Shown in pieces: positions 29,953 through 41,518 of a stretch of DNA of 64,000 nucleotides. Below the pieces are notes generated by a model. It was not told the origin of the DNA. It saw nothing but the letters and a program-made list of their open reading frames with translations, and ran no database searches. Position 1 is the first letter of the stretch. The number at the start of each line of letters is the position of its first letter. The stretch is from Zygaena filipendulae (lineage: Eukaryota; Arthropoda; Insecta; Lepidoptera; Zygaenidae). The translations under genes and the position numbers were made by a program. Location: positions 1,116,001 to 1,180,000 of the forward strand of contig OU015679.1 in assembly GCA_907165275.2 (NCBI GenBank). The letters are read 5' to 3'.

Positions 29953-32900
29953 TCCGCTCCGGGTGATGTAAGGTGACGTAGGTAAGACAGCTGGAGTCGA
30001 ATTCCTTGTTTGACGTGTTTCGACTGGATCACGGTTCGGTGAACTCGATCTCTTGCGTTCCGACGTGACGTCAGTGTCGCTCGTGCTTACGTCTTCTTCG
30101 TTAAGTAGGTAGGCAGGCTTGAGTCTATCCAGTGATATCACGGTTGTGCGTAGTGGTAACTGTATCTTGAAATACTTCTCGTGACGTTGTAGAACTTGAT
30201 AGGGTCCGTCATATGGCGGAGTCAATGGCGGTCTGACCGCGTCGTTTCGAACGAAAACGTGTGTACACGTAGCTAGGTTCTTGTGTACGAACGTAGGTCG
30301 TGACGTTGTGGCACGATTTGTGGGTATTAACGTTGCCATTGTTCGGCTTAGCCGTTGCACGTATTCTGCATCTTCGATTTTCGACTGTGTAGGTACGAAA
30401 AAATCGGACGGTATTCGTAGTGTTGCGCCGTAGGTCATCAGTGCAGGGCTGAGATTATCTTCTCGTAGTGCGGTGCGTAAACCAAATAGTACGGTGGGCA
30501 ACTCGTCTACCCATGTTGTGGTTGCACCGCGCGCCATGAGAGCTGCCTTCATTGTACGATGAAGTCGTTCTACTTTTCCGTTTGACTGGGCGTGATAACT
30601 TGTAGTGCGGATTCTAGATATACCCCATCTCTTCAGTAGTGTGTTGAATAGTGCTGACTCAAAATTTTGTGCTCTGTCTGTCGTAATTCTGAGCGGGACG
30701 CCAAATCGCACTATCCAGTTCTCGTAGAGGGCTTTTGCGACGCTTTCTGCGGTGATGTCTTGAACTGGAACAGCTTCCGGCCATCTGGTGCGTCTGTCTA
30801 TTATGGTGACGCAAAACTTGAAATCGTGCGATAATCGTAGCGGTCCCACGACGTCTATGTGTATGTGTTCGAAACGTTGAGAAGGTGGAAACTCTGCCAG
30901 AGGAGTGACGACGTGACGATGTACCTTGCTGCGCTGACAGTCGATACATGCTTTGGCCCATGTTGCTACTTCTTTGTTCATAGCTGGCCAGAAAAATTTC
31001 GATGCTATCTGCTTCCGTGTGGTTCTTGCCCCGGGGTGACATAGCCCGTGTTGCGCTTTGAATGCGGCATAGCGGTATGTTTTAGGTAAATACGGACGGG
31101 GTGACGTAGTCGATAGCTCGCATGTGATTGGTCGGTCGAGTCCGGGAAGAGTTACTTCGGCGAATTTCAAGTTGGGTTGTTTCTTTAGATTTCTCAAGTC
31201 TTCGTCGTTGCTTTGGTCTATTGCTAGTTGGTTGTAGTCTATAACATTTGGGTTCTGGATGTCTTCGATTCGTGATAATGCGTCGGCGATTGGATTTTCT
31301 TCACCTTTGATGTACTTGATACTTGAACAGAATTGAGATATGAAATGTAGCTGCCGTTCTCGTCTCGGTGTGTCGCTACTACTGGCGGGTCTGCTGAGTG
31401 CGAAAGAGAGAGGCTTGTGATCGGTGAGTATGGTTACTTCGCAGCCTTCGATTAGTCTTCTGAAGTGTTTTACAGCCATGTACATAGCTAATAATTCGCG
31501 ATCGTACACGCTGTAGCGGCGTTGCGTAGGGCTCATTGACTTCGAGAAGAATGCTAATGGTTTCCAGTTGTTCTCAACCTTTTGTTGTAGTACTGCGCCT
31601 AAACTGTGATCCGAGGCGTCTGTCATTATAGCGAGTTTGCAACCGTGAACGGGGTAGCTTAGCGTTGTTGCTTCGGTAATGCTTTGGCGGCATTTTTCAA
31701 AAGCTTCGTTCGCTTCCGGTGTCCATTCTATTGGCGTTTTGTCATTCTTTTTCTTGTTGTGAAGAAACTTGTTGAGTTCGTGTTGATGATCGGCTTGATG
31801 AGGTAGGCAATCTCGGTAAAAATTAAGCATGCCTAGGAAGCGTCGTAGTTCGACGATTGTCTTCGGTTTCGGGTACGAGGAAATTGCTTCGATGCGATCT
31901 ATCGTAGGTTTGATACCGCTGGCGGAGACTTCGTAGCCTAGGAAGTTTATAGTTTCAACTCCAAACTGGCATTTGTCGACGTTGAGTGTGACGCCGTGTT
32001 TGTCGAGACGTTCTAAGACTTGATGGAGAAGCTTCTTATGGTTGTTTTCATCTTCAGAAAATAGGAGAATGTCGTCGACGAAACAGAAACAGTCTTCTAT
32101 ACCTCGGAGAACTTGATGCATGAATTTTTGAAAGGTTTGACTTGCGTTGCGTAGACCGAACGTCATGCATGTAAATTCGTATAGCCCGAACGGAGTGATT
32201 ATGGCTGTTTTCTGTGCATCTTCTTTACTCGCCATGGGAATCCAGTAGTAAGCCATCTTGAGATCAAGTTTCGAAAATATTTTTTTGTTGTTGAGTGGGT
32301 ACGTGAAATCTTGAATGCGTGGTATCGGATAGCGATCGGGTTGCGTCACTGCGTTTAATCTTCGGTAGTCGCCGCATACGCGAAGTCCGCCGTCTTTTTT
32401 CGTGACGACGTGTAGAGGGCTGGCCCATGGACTGCTTGAAGGTCTGCAAATGCCAATCTCCATCATCCGATCAAATTCGGCTTTTGCGGCGTTGTATTTG
32501 TCGGGCGGTAGAGGGCGGGCGCGTGCCGAAAGCGGAGGACCCGTCGTTTCGATGTGATGTACGACGTCATGTTTGGCTGGCTGCTTAAGAGACATGGGTC
32601 GGAGAACGCCAGGAAAATGCTTCAAGATATCGTGATATTGTTGGTCGGAGCTCACGATGCGAATGGACTCGGCGGTTGTTGATACTTCAGTGGCGTCGAC
32701 GGTAAGCTTGGTTTCGTCGTCGATTAATTTTTTTCTGTGAAGATCCACAAGGAGCTTGTAGTGACGTAAGAAGTCTGCACCCAATATGGAAGTCTTCACG
32801 TCTGCGACAATAAATGTCCAGGTGAAACTGCGCCGTAGTCCCAGGTTGAGCTTGATTGTTTTCTCGCCGTAGGTATTTATCGGTGTGTTGTTTGCCGCGT

Positions 32901-33072
32901 AAAGTTTGTAGGTATGTGCGGCCTTTTTCTTAGTTTTCGATGTTGCAGCCCAAACAGATATATCTGCGCCAGTGTCCACGAGGAAACGTTCGTGTGAGTC
33001 GCGATCATGAACACAAAGGCGGTTGCTGATCTTGGGGACACCGACGTCCGCCGCGGTCGGTGTCGACGTTAG
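29953..33072 (-). CDS. G3 pol: protease, RT, RNase H, integrase (last codons displaced)
   Basis: Entered by a -1 shift at 33072, just before the gag stop, and open without interruption to the Jockey insertion at 29952. The remaining end lies at 24180-24202. In order it has protease DTGAD, RT RLNAVTQPDRY and FVDDILLF, RNase H TDASDHSLG and ADALSR, and an integrase zinc region HGLCHPGAR with CIDC. Integrase HIDVVGP, TTDRAQNF and GKVERLHR follow, then a GPY-type motif (YDGPYQVL) and a chromo-less tail TRSGRVV. All catalytic residues are present. Apart from the insertion this pol looks functional. Confidence 0.9.
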
Positions 33073-33350
33073 TTTTCCGACGTCTTGTTACGTTGTGCGC
33101 ACGGTGACTCGCAGCGTATTGCCTTCTTGCCAAACTTGTGATGGTATCTGCATAACCACGTAGGATCGCCTGGCTTCACACGGGATGATGATGAGCGTGA
33201 GTGAGAGCGGTAACGTCCACGAAATGGTTGACGAGATGTTTGACGCGTGGTATCTCGTGCTCGCAATTCCGCCACTTGTAATGCGAGTTTTTCCAATCTT
33301 GATAGGATCTCTGAATACGGTGGCTTGCTTTTCTGTTCTTGCTCGGCCAT
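33069..33350 (-). pseudogene. G3 gag, C-terminal fragment with CHCC finger
   Basis: 93 codons from ATG 33350, only about 60 bases after the LTR. It holds a helical stretch (EILSRLEKLALQVAEL), an Arg/Ser-rich run and CRYHHKFGKKAIRCESPC, the CHCC-type finger of CsRn1/Kabuki elements. A normal Gag of this clade is roughly three times longer, so the N-terminal capsid part has been deleted. The frame ends AAC TAA, and pol continues one base back, like the arrangement in G1 although the heptamer (G GAA AAC) is less canonical. Confidence 0.8.
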
Positions 33351-33389
33351 AGCTTCAGCCTTTTGTTGCTTCCTTTTTTCTTCTTCTTT

Positions 33390-33407
33390 GTTGTCGGAGG
33401 GTCACCA
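33390..33407 (-). other. G3 primer-binding site
   Basis: Starting one base after the LTR, the minus strand reads TGGTGACCCTCCGACAAC. TGGTGACCC matches the tRNA-Trp type site used by the CsRn1/Kabuki clade; the following bases differ slightly. Confidence 0.7.
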
Positions 33408-33408
33408 C

Positions 33409-33654
33409 TGTGGCGGAGGTATTACGAGCAGGTAGGTATTAAACTCACATTTGCTGTAGAAATGGAATTTTGGAAGTGATTTATTGTTAAAAACTTAGCG
33501 CTATATATACAGAAAACCTTAAAACTAACAACCAATCAAAAACACAACATTAAATATTTACAACCAAACAACCAATGAGAAATCGTACATTAAATGGCGG
33601 ACAGATTCGAGCGAGATGCTAGTTTCTAGAATTTCATAGTCTCCTCTCGTCGCA
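33409..33654 (-). repeat. G3 5' LTR (246 bp)
   Basis: Same sequence, to my reading base for base, as 23243-23488, with GCCT at 33655-33658 outside. Promoter (CCAAT-type boxes, TATA) and polyadenylation signals are as in the other LTR. Here they would drive transcription leftward through gag and pol. Confidence 0.93.
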
Positions 33655-33658
33655 GCCT

Positions 33659-34651
33659 ACTAGCGGGCATGCGGGAATACGCAAGATGGTAAACAATATA
33701 AAATGTTTGTATTACTGGCCAAGACTCGAGAAAGACGTCAAGGATTTCGTTAAAAAATGTAGTAAATGCCAAACTATGAAGCATTCTAGGAATATAAAGC
33801 AGCCGATGGTTGTAACGACAACAGCCACAACTGCTTTTCAGAGAATATTTTTAGATATCGTAGGACCTTTAGATAAGGACGACTTAGGTAACATGTATAT
33901 TCTAACGGTACAGTGCGACTTAAGTAAGTTCGTGGAAGCGTATCCACTGCAACGCAAAGATACGGTAAGTGTAGCTAAGTCTTTAGTTAATAATTTTATT
34001 TTAAGATATGGTCTGCCAGAAACAATCGTATCCGACCGTGGTACCGAGTTTACATCGTCAACAATAGCAGAAGTGTGCAAAATATTGGAGATTGATAAGG
34101 TAAATTCAACAGCTTACCATCATCAAACAATTGGTTCACTCGAAAATGCTCATAAAACTTTAGGCAATTTCTTACGTATTCAGTGTGACAAGTATCCGGA
34201 GACTTGGCGCAATTGGGTACCATTTTGGTGTTTTTTTTATAATAATAATGTCCATACTTCTACTAAATATACACCGTATGAACTTGTGTTCGGCAAACGA
34301 TGTAGATTACCCAGTATCATAAATGAACCTGTAGAACCATTATATAATATAGATAGTTATCCCTTAGAGCTTAAAAGTAGATTAAAAATAGCACAAGCAG
34401 ACGCTCATAAGAATTTAATTAAGTGCAAAAATGTAACGAAATTACTTTACGATAAAAAAGTATATCCTATAGAATATAAGAATAGCGATTTAATTTTGGT
34501 AAAAAACTAATGTGCCTCAAAGTTAACTAAGTTGTATGATGGTCCATTTTTAGTATTAGAAGATTTGGGTGTAAACGTAAAAATTGTCAAGAACAATAAC
34601 AAAACAGATGTTGTCCACAAAAATAGGACAAAGCCATATGTAACTACCTAG
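33659..34651 (+). pseudogene. G2 integrase, second part
   Basis: Continues the integrase zinc region whose first histidine lies left of G3: the second histidine (SGHAG), then YYWP and CSKCQ. The catalytic core has FLDIVGP, VSDRGTEF and SLENAHKT. An in-frame TAA at 34508-34510 stops the frame before the GPF-type C-terminal motif (LYDGPFLVLE); the natural end is at 34649-34651. G3 insertion plus this stop disable it. Confidence 0.87.
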
Positions 34652-34694
34652 TGTAGAAATCTGCTTACTGTTTAGAATTACTATTTAGGTAACT

Positions 34695-35575
34695 GCAACA
34701 TTGTATTATGCTATGATGATACGATTTGAAATCACGGATGTATCACAAGATTTAAGTAAATTGGAAAACATAGTATATAAATTAAAAAGTTATGGTCACA
34801 GGATAGAAGATGATGAATTTATCCAAAGAATTTTGTCAACTTTACCAATAGAGTACAAAAATTTTATAACCGCTTGGAAGAGCACATCAAAAGAAGATAA
34901 GACATTACAAAACTTAATATCAAGACTTTTGGCAGAGAACAAAAATATTCCAACAAATAATGATATCGTTGAAGTTGCATTTAAAGTTTCACAAAAAAAG
35001 TTAACCTGTTTTATATGTAACAAACAAGGACATTTGGCTAAAAATTGTTACTCTAATAAGAAAAACAACTACAATATAAATAAACAAGTGTGTCAATATT
35101 GTAAGAAGAATAATCATGTATCGAGTCAATGTTATTTTAGACCTGGAACTTCAGGTAATAATCAAATTCACAACAGAAATAAGCCAGATAAAGCAGCATT
35201 TATGATGAGTGATGTCTGTGGCACAGTGACGGAGCAGTTTATTATTGATTCAGGAAGTTCATCGCATTTAGTTAACAAAACAATCTATTTAAAAAATGCT
35301 CAACAAGTGAATATAAACATTAATAGTGCAAAAGAAGAACAAATGATGACATCAACTTTGATCGGTGAAGTACACTTCAAGAATTTCATTTTAAAAGAGG
35401 TTTTATATGTCCCACAACTTTCGAAGAACCTAATATCAGTTAATAAAATGACACAAAATGGTGCAATGGTCAGCTTTAAAAATAACAAAGTTTATGCAAC
35501 AAAAGGAAATGTAACAATAACCGGTGTGAAGAATGAAAATGGTTTGTATGTACTCAATGAAACACCAGAATGATA
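34695..35575 (+). pseudogene. Copia gag (C-terminal) and protease
   Basis: Starts within gag without its N terminus. RILSTLPIEY and the following helical region are copia-type Gag. Two zinc knuckles follow: CFICNKQGHLAKNC (canonical CCHC) and CQYCKKNNHVSSQC. Protease has IDSGSSSHLV. The frame is open to 35573, where the J2 insertion begins; the sequence resumes at about 39651 with the integrase zinc region. Confidence 0.85.
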
Positions 35576-35827
35576 TAATATGATATAATGATATAATAAT
35601 ATAATTTCTTGAATGATATACCCAATGAGGTAAATCATTATAATACAATCTAGCCAATCTAGTTATGACTAATAAGTATTTTAAATTTGACCTAAACTTC
35701 TAAACAAGACTATACTAAGAATGTGTCCAATAACACTTTTCTTATTGTCTCTATTAAGGGGAAGACACTTTGTTCTTGTGTTCTTTGGATATAGTACTCA
35801 CAGCCCTAAATACACTATCACTATACA

Positions 35828-37258
35828 CTACACTAACTCAAAAGGTTTGGTCCTTTTTAGTCTTCGTTTTATATTTGTGTTGTCGAGGAGCTGGATGGCC
35901 TCGACGTTCACATGGTGACGAAGTCTGTGTTGGTGAGCTTCGGCATATTTTTTGATAGTATCGCTAACAGAATCCACTCCGAGGTCCCGATGGAAGTCTT
36001 CGTTTCTTATGTACCAAGGCGCGTTTACAACACCTCTGAGTACTTTGTTCTGAAAACGTTGTATCATTTGCTCGTTGCTCTGTTTGGTACAGCCCCACAG
36101 CTGAATACTGTAAGTCCATATCGGTCTTAGGACTTGTTTGTACAGCAGTAGTTTGTTGTGCACTGATAACGCCGAGTGTCTCCCGAGCAGCCAATGCATC
36201 TTCCTGTAGCGAAGTTCCAGTTCATCGCGTTTCTTTTTGACGTGAGCTCTCCAGCGGAGCTTGGTGTCAAGTGTCATGCCCAAATATTTGGCTGTATTTT
36301 CATACGGTATCACATTGTCACGTATGTGCACCGGGTGATATGAGGTTTTTTTATTAGTAAAATCTATGTGAGTTGACTTCGACTCATTTAGTTTTATGCG
36401 CCATTTCGCGGTCCAATTGTAGATAACGTTAACAGCAGATTGTACCTTTTCCACTGCTTCTTCGTGAGTGACCCCTGTAGCCATGATAGCTGTGTCATCC
36501 GCAAAGGTTGCAATGGTAATATTTTCTGGAATTGGAATATCACATGTGTATAATAGGTAAAGGACCGGCCCTAAGACACTTCCTTGTGGTACTCCAGCTC
36601 GTATTTGCTTTATTTCTGAATGTGAGTCTTCTTGTCTAATACGAAACATTCTGTCAGATATGTACGATTGTAGAATATCTGTAAATTGTTTTGGAAGCAT
36701 TTTCTTTAGTTTGTAAATCAGTCCATCATGCCACACTTTATCAAATGCTTGAGCAACATCTAGAAAAACCGTGGAACAGACTTTTTTCTCTTCTAAGGAT
36801 TTTTCGATAATATTAGTTAATCTATCCACTTGTTCTATAGTAGAATGCTTTTCTCTGAAGCCGAATTGGTAATCAGGGATTAAATTTCTATCGTCTACAA
36901 CAGGTCTTATCCTTTTTATAAGAAGTTTTTCGAATAGTTTACTTATTATTGGTAAGAGGGATATCGGTTTGTATGATGTCACCTCGTGTGCTAGTTTTCC
37001 TGGTTTAGGAATCATAATGACTTCGGCGAATTTCCAAATACCTGGAACATATTTTAATCTAAATGAAGCATTGATAAGTGTTGTGAGTTTTACTATTGCT
37101 TTACGAGGCAGGTTACGAAGAACTTCACCTGTGATGAGATCGTAACCTGGAGATTTCTTTTGTTTTAAGCGATTTATTTCTCTGGAGACTTCTTTTGGCG
37201 TCGTGAGTTTTATTTCTAGTTCGTCTTGTAATAAAGGTTCATCTAGCATTATTCCAAG
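35828..37258 (-). pseudogene. J2 ORF2, reverse transcriptase
   Basis: Contains SPGYDLITGEV, KPISLLPIISKLFE, FGFREKHST, DVAQAFDKVWHDG, AGVPQGSVLGP and the active-site FADD, in the order of a Jockey RT. The C-terminal thumb and connection follow, and the natural stop is at 35828-35830. The frame is separated from the endonuclease part by frameshifts near 37315 and 37255. Confidence 0.87.
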
Positions 37259-37259
37259 C

Positions 37260-38506
37260 TCATTGTTTCATGTGGTTGGAAAATCTTTTCAAGATGTTCA
37301 GCAAATTTTGCAGCTTTTTGAGCTTACTTACTGCCCAACGACCGTTTTCTAATTTAATAGGAGAGACTTGGGTAATAGGCCTTTTTAAATTTTTTGTGAC
37401 TTTCCACAGTGAGTAGTCTGCTGAGCGGTCATTTGTTAATTGACTAAGATGAGTAGTCATCGAATCATTGTGGGAATTACTAATTTTTCTCTTTAATTGC
37501 TTTGTGAGGTTATTTAGCATTTTTTTATAGAGTGGAAATCTTGTTATTTGCCATTTTTTTCTAAGTTTTCGTTTTTCTGCTATGAGGTTTCTGATTTCTA
37601 AGGGATACACGTTGCCAATGCCTTTTTTCTTGGGTTTGGGTGTATTGTTCCAGGCACATTGCTGGATATTTAATACAAATTCATTTACTTCTAGTTCTAA
37701 ATGCTCCGTAGTTTTTAGGGGAACCTTTAGATTTATGACGTTGTCTAGATCTGACTTAAAGCTTTCCCAATCAGTGTTTTTATCCACTAAAGTTGGATTA
37801 TTTTCTTTTAAAATAATACGTTCACTTAAGGATAAGATTATAGGTGAATGATCTGAATTCATATCATATCCTTCCTCAATTTTCATGAATTTATTTGATA
37901 TATTAATATAAAAATTATTTGATTTATTAATATAAAAAAATCGATCAGGTCTGGGACTTTAGTGGTATCAGTGGGCCAGTAGGTTGGTTTCCCTGTTGAC
38001 ATTACGTCACAATTTGCTTCTTTTATGGCAAGTAATAATTCTCTGCCTTTCGTGGTTGTCAGTCTAGAACCCCAATGAGTATGTTTAGCATTGAAATCAC
38101 CTCCTAGGATAAACCTGTTTCCGAGTTTCTCTAAAAACCTCTTGTATTGCGGAGTTTTCAATGCATGCTTTGGTGGGCAGTATATGGCTGATATGGTAAC
38201 AGGAAACCTCTCTGTTTTGATACATACAGCTACAATTTGTTTATCTTGTTCTTCAATTTTTAGTTCTTCAAAATGGGAAATGTTGTCCTTTATTATGACT
38301 GCACTACCTCCCCTAGCTGTATTATTAGGATGTAACGCGTGATAGACTTTATATCCTTTAATTTGGATGAACGATTCCTTAGTAAAATGTGACTCAGATA
38401 TAAGGCACACGTCTATTTTTTCCATAGATAGGACTGCTTTTAGTTCGTTTTCATGTTGAAGGAGTCCATTAGCATTCCATGCCATAATTCTGAGGGACTT
38501 CATCAT
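37260..38506 (-). pseudogene. J2 ORF2, endonuclease and linker
   Basis: Starts at ATG 38506 with MAWNANGL after a few residues, then SESHF, GGDFNAKHTHW and NSDHSPI, the endonuclease motifs. Near 37885-37935 the sequence TTTGATTTATTAATATAAAA is present twice in tandem. This duplication shifts the frame and separates the DFN part from the SDH part. The linker to RT carries another frameshift near 37315. Confidence 0.83.
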
Positions 38507-38563
38507 TAAGAGAGTTTTGTAGTGGATGTTTTGGAGATACACTCCAATTTCTTTAGTCTGTCG

Positions 38564-39650
38564 TCAAGCCAGGGATGACATAAAAGTAATAATTGTATTT
38601 AACTTATCATCCAAACTGTTGTTTGAAGAAGAAGACTTAGTTTGAGCTTGTCGTTGAGCTCCTTTTGTTGCTTGAGCATACGACACCTTTTTAGTGATGC
38701 CTGATACGTGTTCAGTGACGGATATTTTATTAAAATTATTTGTAGCCACTGACTTATTGGCTTTCAATTCTTTAGATTCTTTAGTTTTTCGATTCTCGAT
38801 CGCTTGTAATTCCTTGGCTACTATACAACCTCTGTAGCTTGCAGGATGTGCTTCGCCGCAATGAAGACATTTCGGCTTCACTTCTGTTGGTTTTTCGCAA
38901 TCTATAGTTAGATGCTTGCCTGTGCATTTTACGCATCTTGGTTCTTTAGAACAGTATCTATGTGTGTGACCATAAGCTTGGCAGCGTTTGCACTGAGGAA
39001 TTAATTTGGATGATTTAACTGGCTCAATGTCAATTTTGCACCCTAATATGGATTTGATGCTGTAAATATTTTTCACATCTTCATCTTTTTGAAATGAGAG
39101 TATGAACATGTTCATAGGCTTCTTTGTTCTCCAGCTCAGTTTGTTGACGGCCTCTAGAATTTTATATCCTTTTGATTTCAGTTCATCCACAATCCTGGGA
39201 GGTTCGCAAGAGAAGTGTAATTTTTTTACCATCACTCTAATGGGTCGGTTCTGTTTATCCTCATAAGTATGGGAACTGCAATTGTTTTGCAGAAGTATCT
39301 TTGAGACACTTCTGTAGGCGTCTTCATTCGAAGAGTTTATTTTAATTCTATCACCCTTCATCACTTTCGTGCTAAAAGAATCTTTGGGTAAATTCGTTAG
39401 GAGAAGATCTTAAAACTTTAATATCCTCAACCACAATAGGTGGTGGAAGGGGATTTTTCTTAGTATTTACTTTTTCAATATCGGATGTTCCTTGTTGGGG
39501 TGGTGAGAGTGTCGCATTGAACTTCCTTTTCTTCCTGCTTTGCTGACGTACCCACCCTGTCTCTTTCGCGAGTTCCTCTTCGTCAGTCTCATACTCAACG
39601 GCTTTAGAGAGATTTTCGTTCTTGTTTTCAGATGCCACTTGATGATGATG
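38564..39650 (-). pseudogene. J2 ORF1, Gag-like, 5'-truncated
   Basis: An acidic N-terminal stretch (YETDEEELAKET) is followed by a proline-rich segment, a frameshift near 39368 and the Jockey Gag domain (IRVMVKKLHF onward). Three zinc knuckles start CKRCQAYGH, CVKCTGKH and CLHCGEAH. The C-terminal tail is Ser/Asn-rich. The first codons are lost at the copia junction near 39650. Confidence 0.82.
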
Positions 39651-41518
39651 AACTGTAAGATTTGGCACAGGAAATTAGGCCATTTAAGTTACAAAAATAT
39701 TGAGAAATTAAAGAATTTGAGCATAGGTTTAGAAAAACTATCTTTAAAATCCATCACAGAATGTGATATAAAATGTGATATTTGTAATACCGCTAAACAA
39801 AGTAGATTACCTTTTGAAAACAACAGATATCAAGCTAATAGACCGTTGGAGATAATACACTTTGATATTGCCGGTCCGATATCATCTACATGGGATGGTT
39901 TTAAATACTATGTGGCTATAATGGATGATTTTACTCATTATATGGAAGTTCAATTAATTAAAAATAAATCAGAAATTTTTCAGGTTATGAAAAATAAAAT
40001 AAAACAATTTGAAAATAAATGGAATCTTAAAACCTACATTCTAAGGTGTGACAATGCTGGTGAAAACACTTCAATTGAATTAAAAGAATGGGCAAAAGAA
40101 AAAGGAATAAAATTTAATTATTCACCACCACATGTACCACAGCTTAATGGAAAAATAGAAAGAGCAAACAGAACTTTGATGGATAAAACTCGTTCACTTT
40201 TACAAGATTCAAAATTACCTAATGAAATGTGGGGTGAAGCTTTGTATGTAGCAACATATCTTTGTAATAGAAGTCCTACCTCTACCCTAGAAGATTCAAC
40301 ACCATATGAAATGTGGAATGGTACACCACCAAATTTAAAATACTTACAAATTTTTGGATCACAAGTATATGTACACAGAAAAGGATATTTAAAGAAATTA
40401 GAACCAAGAAGTGAAAAATTAACTTTGATTGGCTATAGTTCAAATGCTTATAGACTTTGGGATAGTCAAAAGAGAACAATAACAATATCAAGAGATGTGA
40501 GATTTATGCCAATGATTGAGAAAAATAATAATAAAACTTTTTTAGAATTTACAGAGATTTATGAAAACAACAACAAAGATGAAAATGATACAAGTATTAA
40601 AATTGAAAACATAGACTTAAATTCACCACAGAAGACAGAAGAGACACGAACAAGTTTAATAAAATTATCACCTAAACATGAAGATTTAAATGAAATTAAC
40701 GAAGAGCAAAACAATGACTTCACAGAAAGAAGAAAAAGAACAAGAAAAGTTCCAAAAAGGTATGGGTATGATGACTATGTACTCATGTGTTATTCGGAAG
40801 CAGTGACAAATGATGACAAAAATCAATGGTTACAGGCGATTGAAGAGGAAAAGAAATCACTAAAGAAAAATGATGTTTTTGAATTTATAAAGCCAGAAGA
40901 ATGTAAAGGTAAAAAGCTTTTATCTAGTTTATGGGTTTTTACTAAAAAAGATAATAATGTATATAAAGCTCGGTTAGTGGCTCGTGGATGTGAACAAAGT
41001 ATTAATGATTATAATGATATTTTTAGTCCAGTGGTATCGGTAAACACTTTAAGATTTTTGTTCAGTTACAGTAAATATAAAAACATGTTCATGAAACAAT
41101 TTGATGTAAAAACCGCTTTTCTTTATGCTAATTTAGATCAAGATAATTATTTATATGTCTTTACCTGAAGGTTATGAAGAAAAAACAGGGTCTGTAATAA
41201 AACTTAAAAAATCTCTTTATGGATTAAGACAAGCTCCTTATGAATGGAATAAAAGATTAGTAGATTTTTTAAAGCAATGTGGTTTAAATCAGTTAATAAC
41301 AGATAAGTCAGTATTTAAAAACTATAATTGTACTTTACTCTTAGCAATATGGGTAGATGATGGATTAATTATGTCAAATAATATACAGGATATAGATACA
41401 TTACTTACAAAACTAAAAAAAGAATTTGAAATTAAAATAATAGATTTTCCACAAAAATTTGTCGGATTTGAGACAATAAATAAAAGTTCTTGTTTGATTT
41501 TACATCAGAGATCATATA
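39651..41518 (+). pseudogene. Copia integrase and reverse transcriptase
   Basis: Integrase zinc region WHRKLGH with CDICNTAKQ, catalytic HFDIAGP, RCDNAGE and GKIERANRT. The copia-type RT has KARLVARG, FSPVVS, QFDVKTAFL, KSLYGLRQAPYEW and WVDDGL, where most relatives have YVDD. A frameshift lies at about 41155, between YANLDQ and the LPEGYE motif. The frame is then open to the Tc1/mariner insertion at 41519. Confidence 0.88.

Larger units (their letters stand above)
23243..33654 (-). mobile_element. CsRn1/Kabuki-type Ty3/Gypsy element G3
   Basis: Two 246-bp LTRs that I read as identical bound the element, and GCCT is duplicated (23239-23242, 33655-33658). The CHCC-type Gag finger and the tRNA-Trp-like primer site are features of the CsRn1/Kabuki clade. 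Pol is intact apart from a Jockey element that landed in its last codons. The N-terminal two thirds of gag is missing. Identical LTRs mean a recent insertion, and the Jockey inside is even younger. Confidence 0.9.
18709..34695 (+). mobile_element. Ty3/Gypsy LTR retrotransposon G2, split by G3, 3' end truncated
   Basis: The 5' LTR (18709-18841), primer site, a small membrane-type ORF, gag and pol lie left of 23242. The rest of integrase resumes at 33659. Removing G3 and one GCCT rejoins the integrase zinc region in frame. Several frameshifts and one stop mark it as old. No 3' LTR is found; sequence similarity to the element ends near 34695, where a truncated copia element begins. Confidence 0.88.
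35576..39650 (-). mobile_element. Second Jockey-type family, J2, inserted in the copia element
   Basis: On the minus strand: Gag-like ORF1 (39650-38564), ORF2 endonuclease (38506-37260) and RT (37258-35828), then a 250-bp 3' UTR ending in imperfect TATATCAT repeats (35576-35620). The ORF1 domain and zinc knuckles are Jockey-type, but the sequence is AT-rich and only distantly related to copies 1 and 2. It is 5'-truncated within ORF1 and carries at least four frameshifts. The target duplication is unclear because both sides are GATGAT-like. Confidence 0.85.

Noticed and set aside
33247..33435. Plus-strand ORF over G3 gag and LTR
   Set aside because: Antisense to the gag fragment, without similarity to a known protein.
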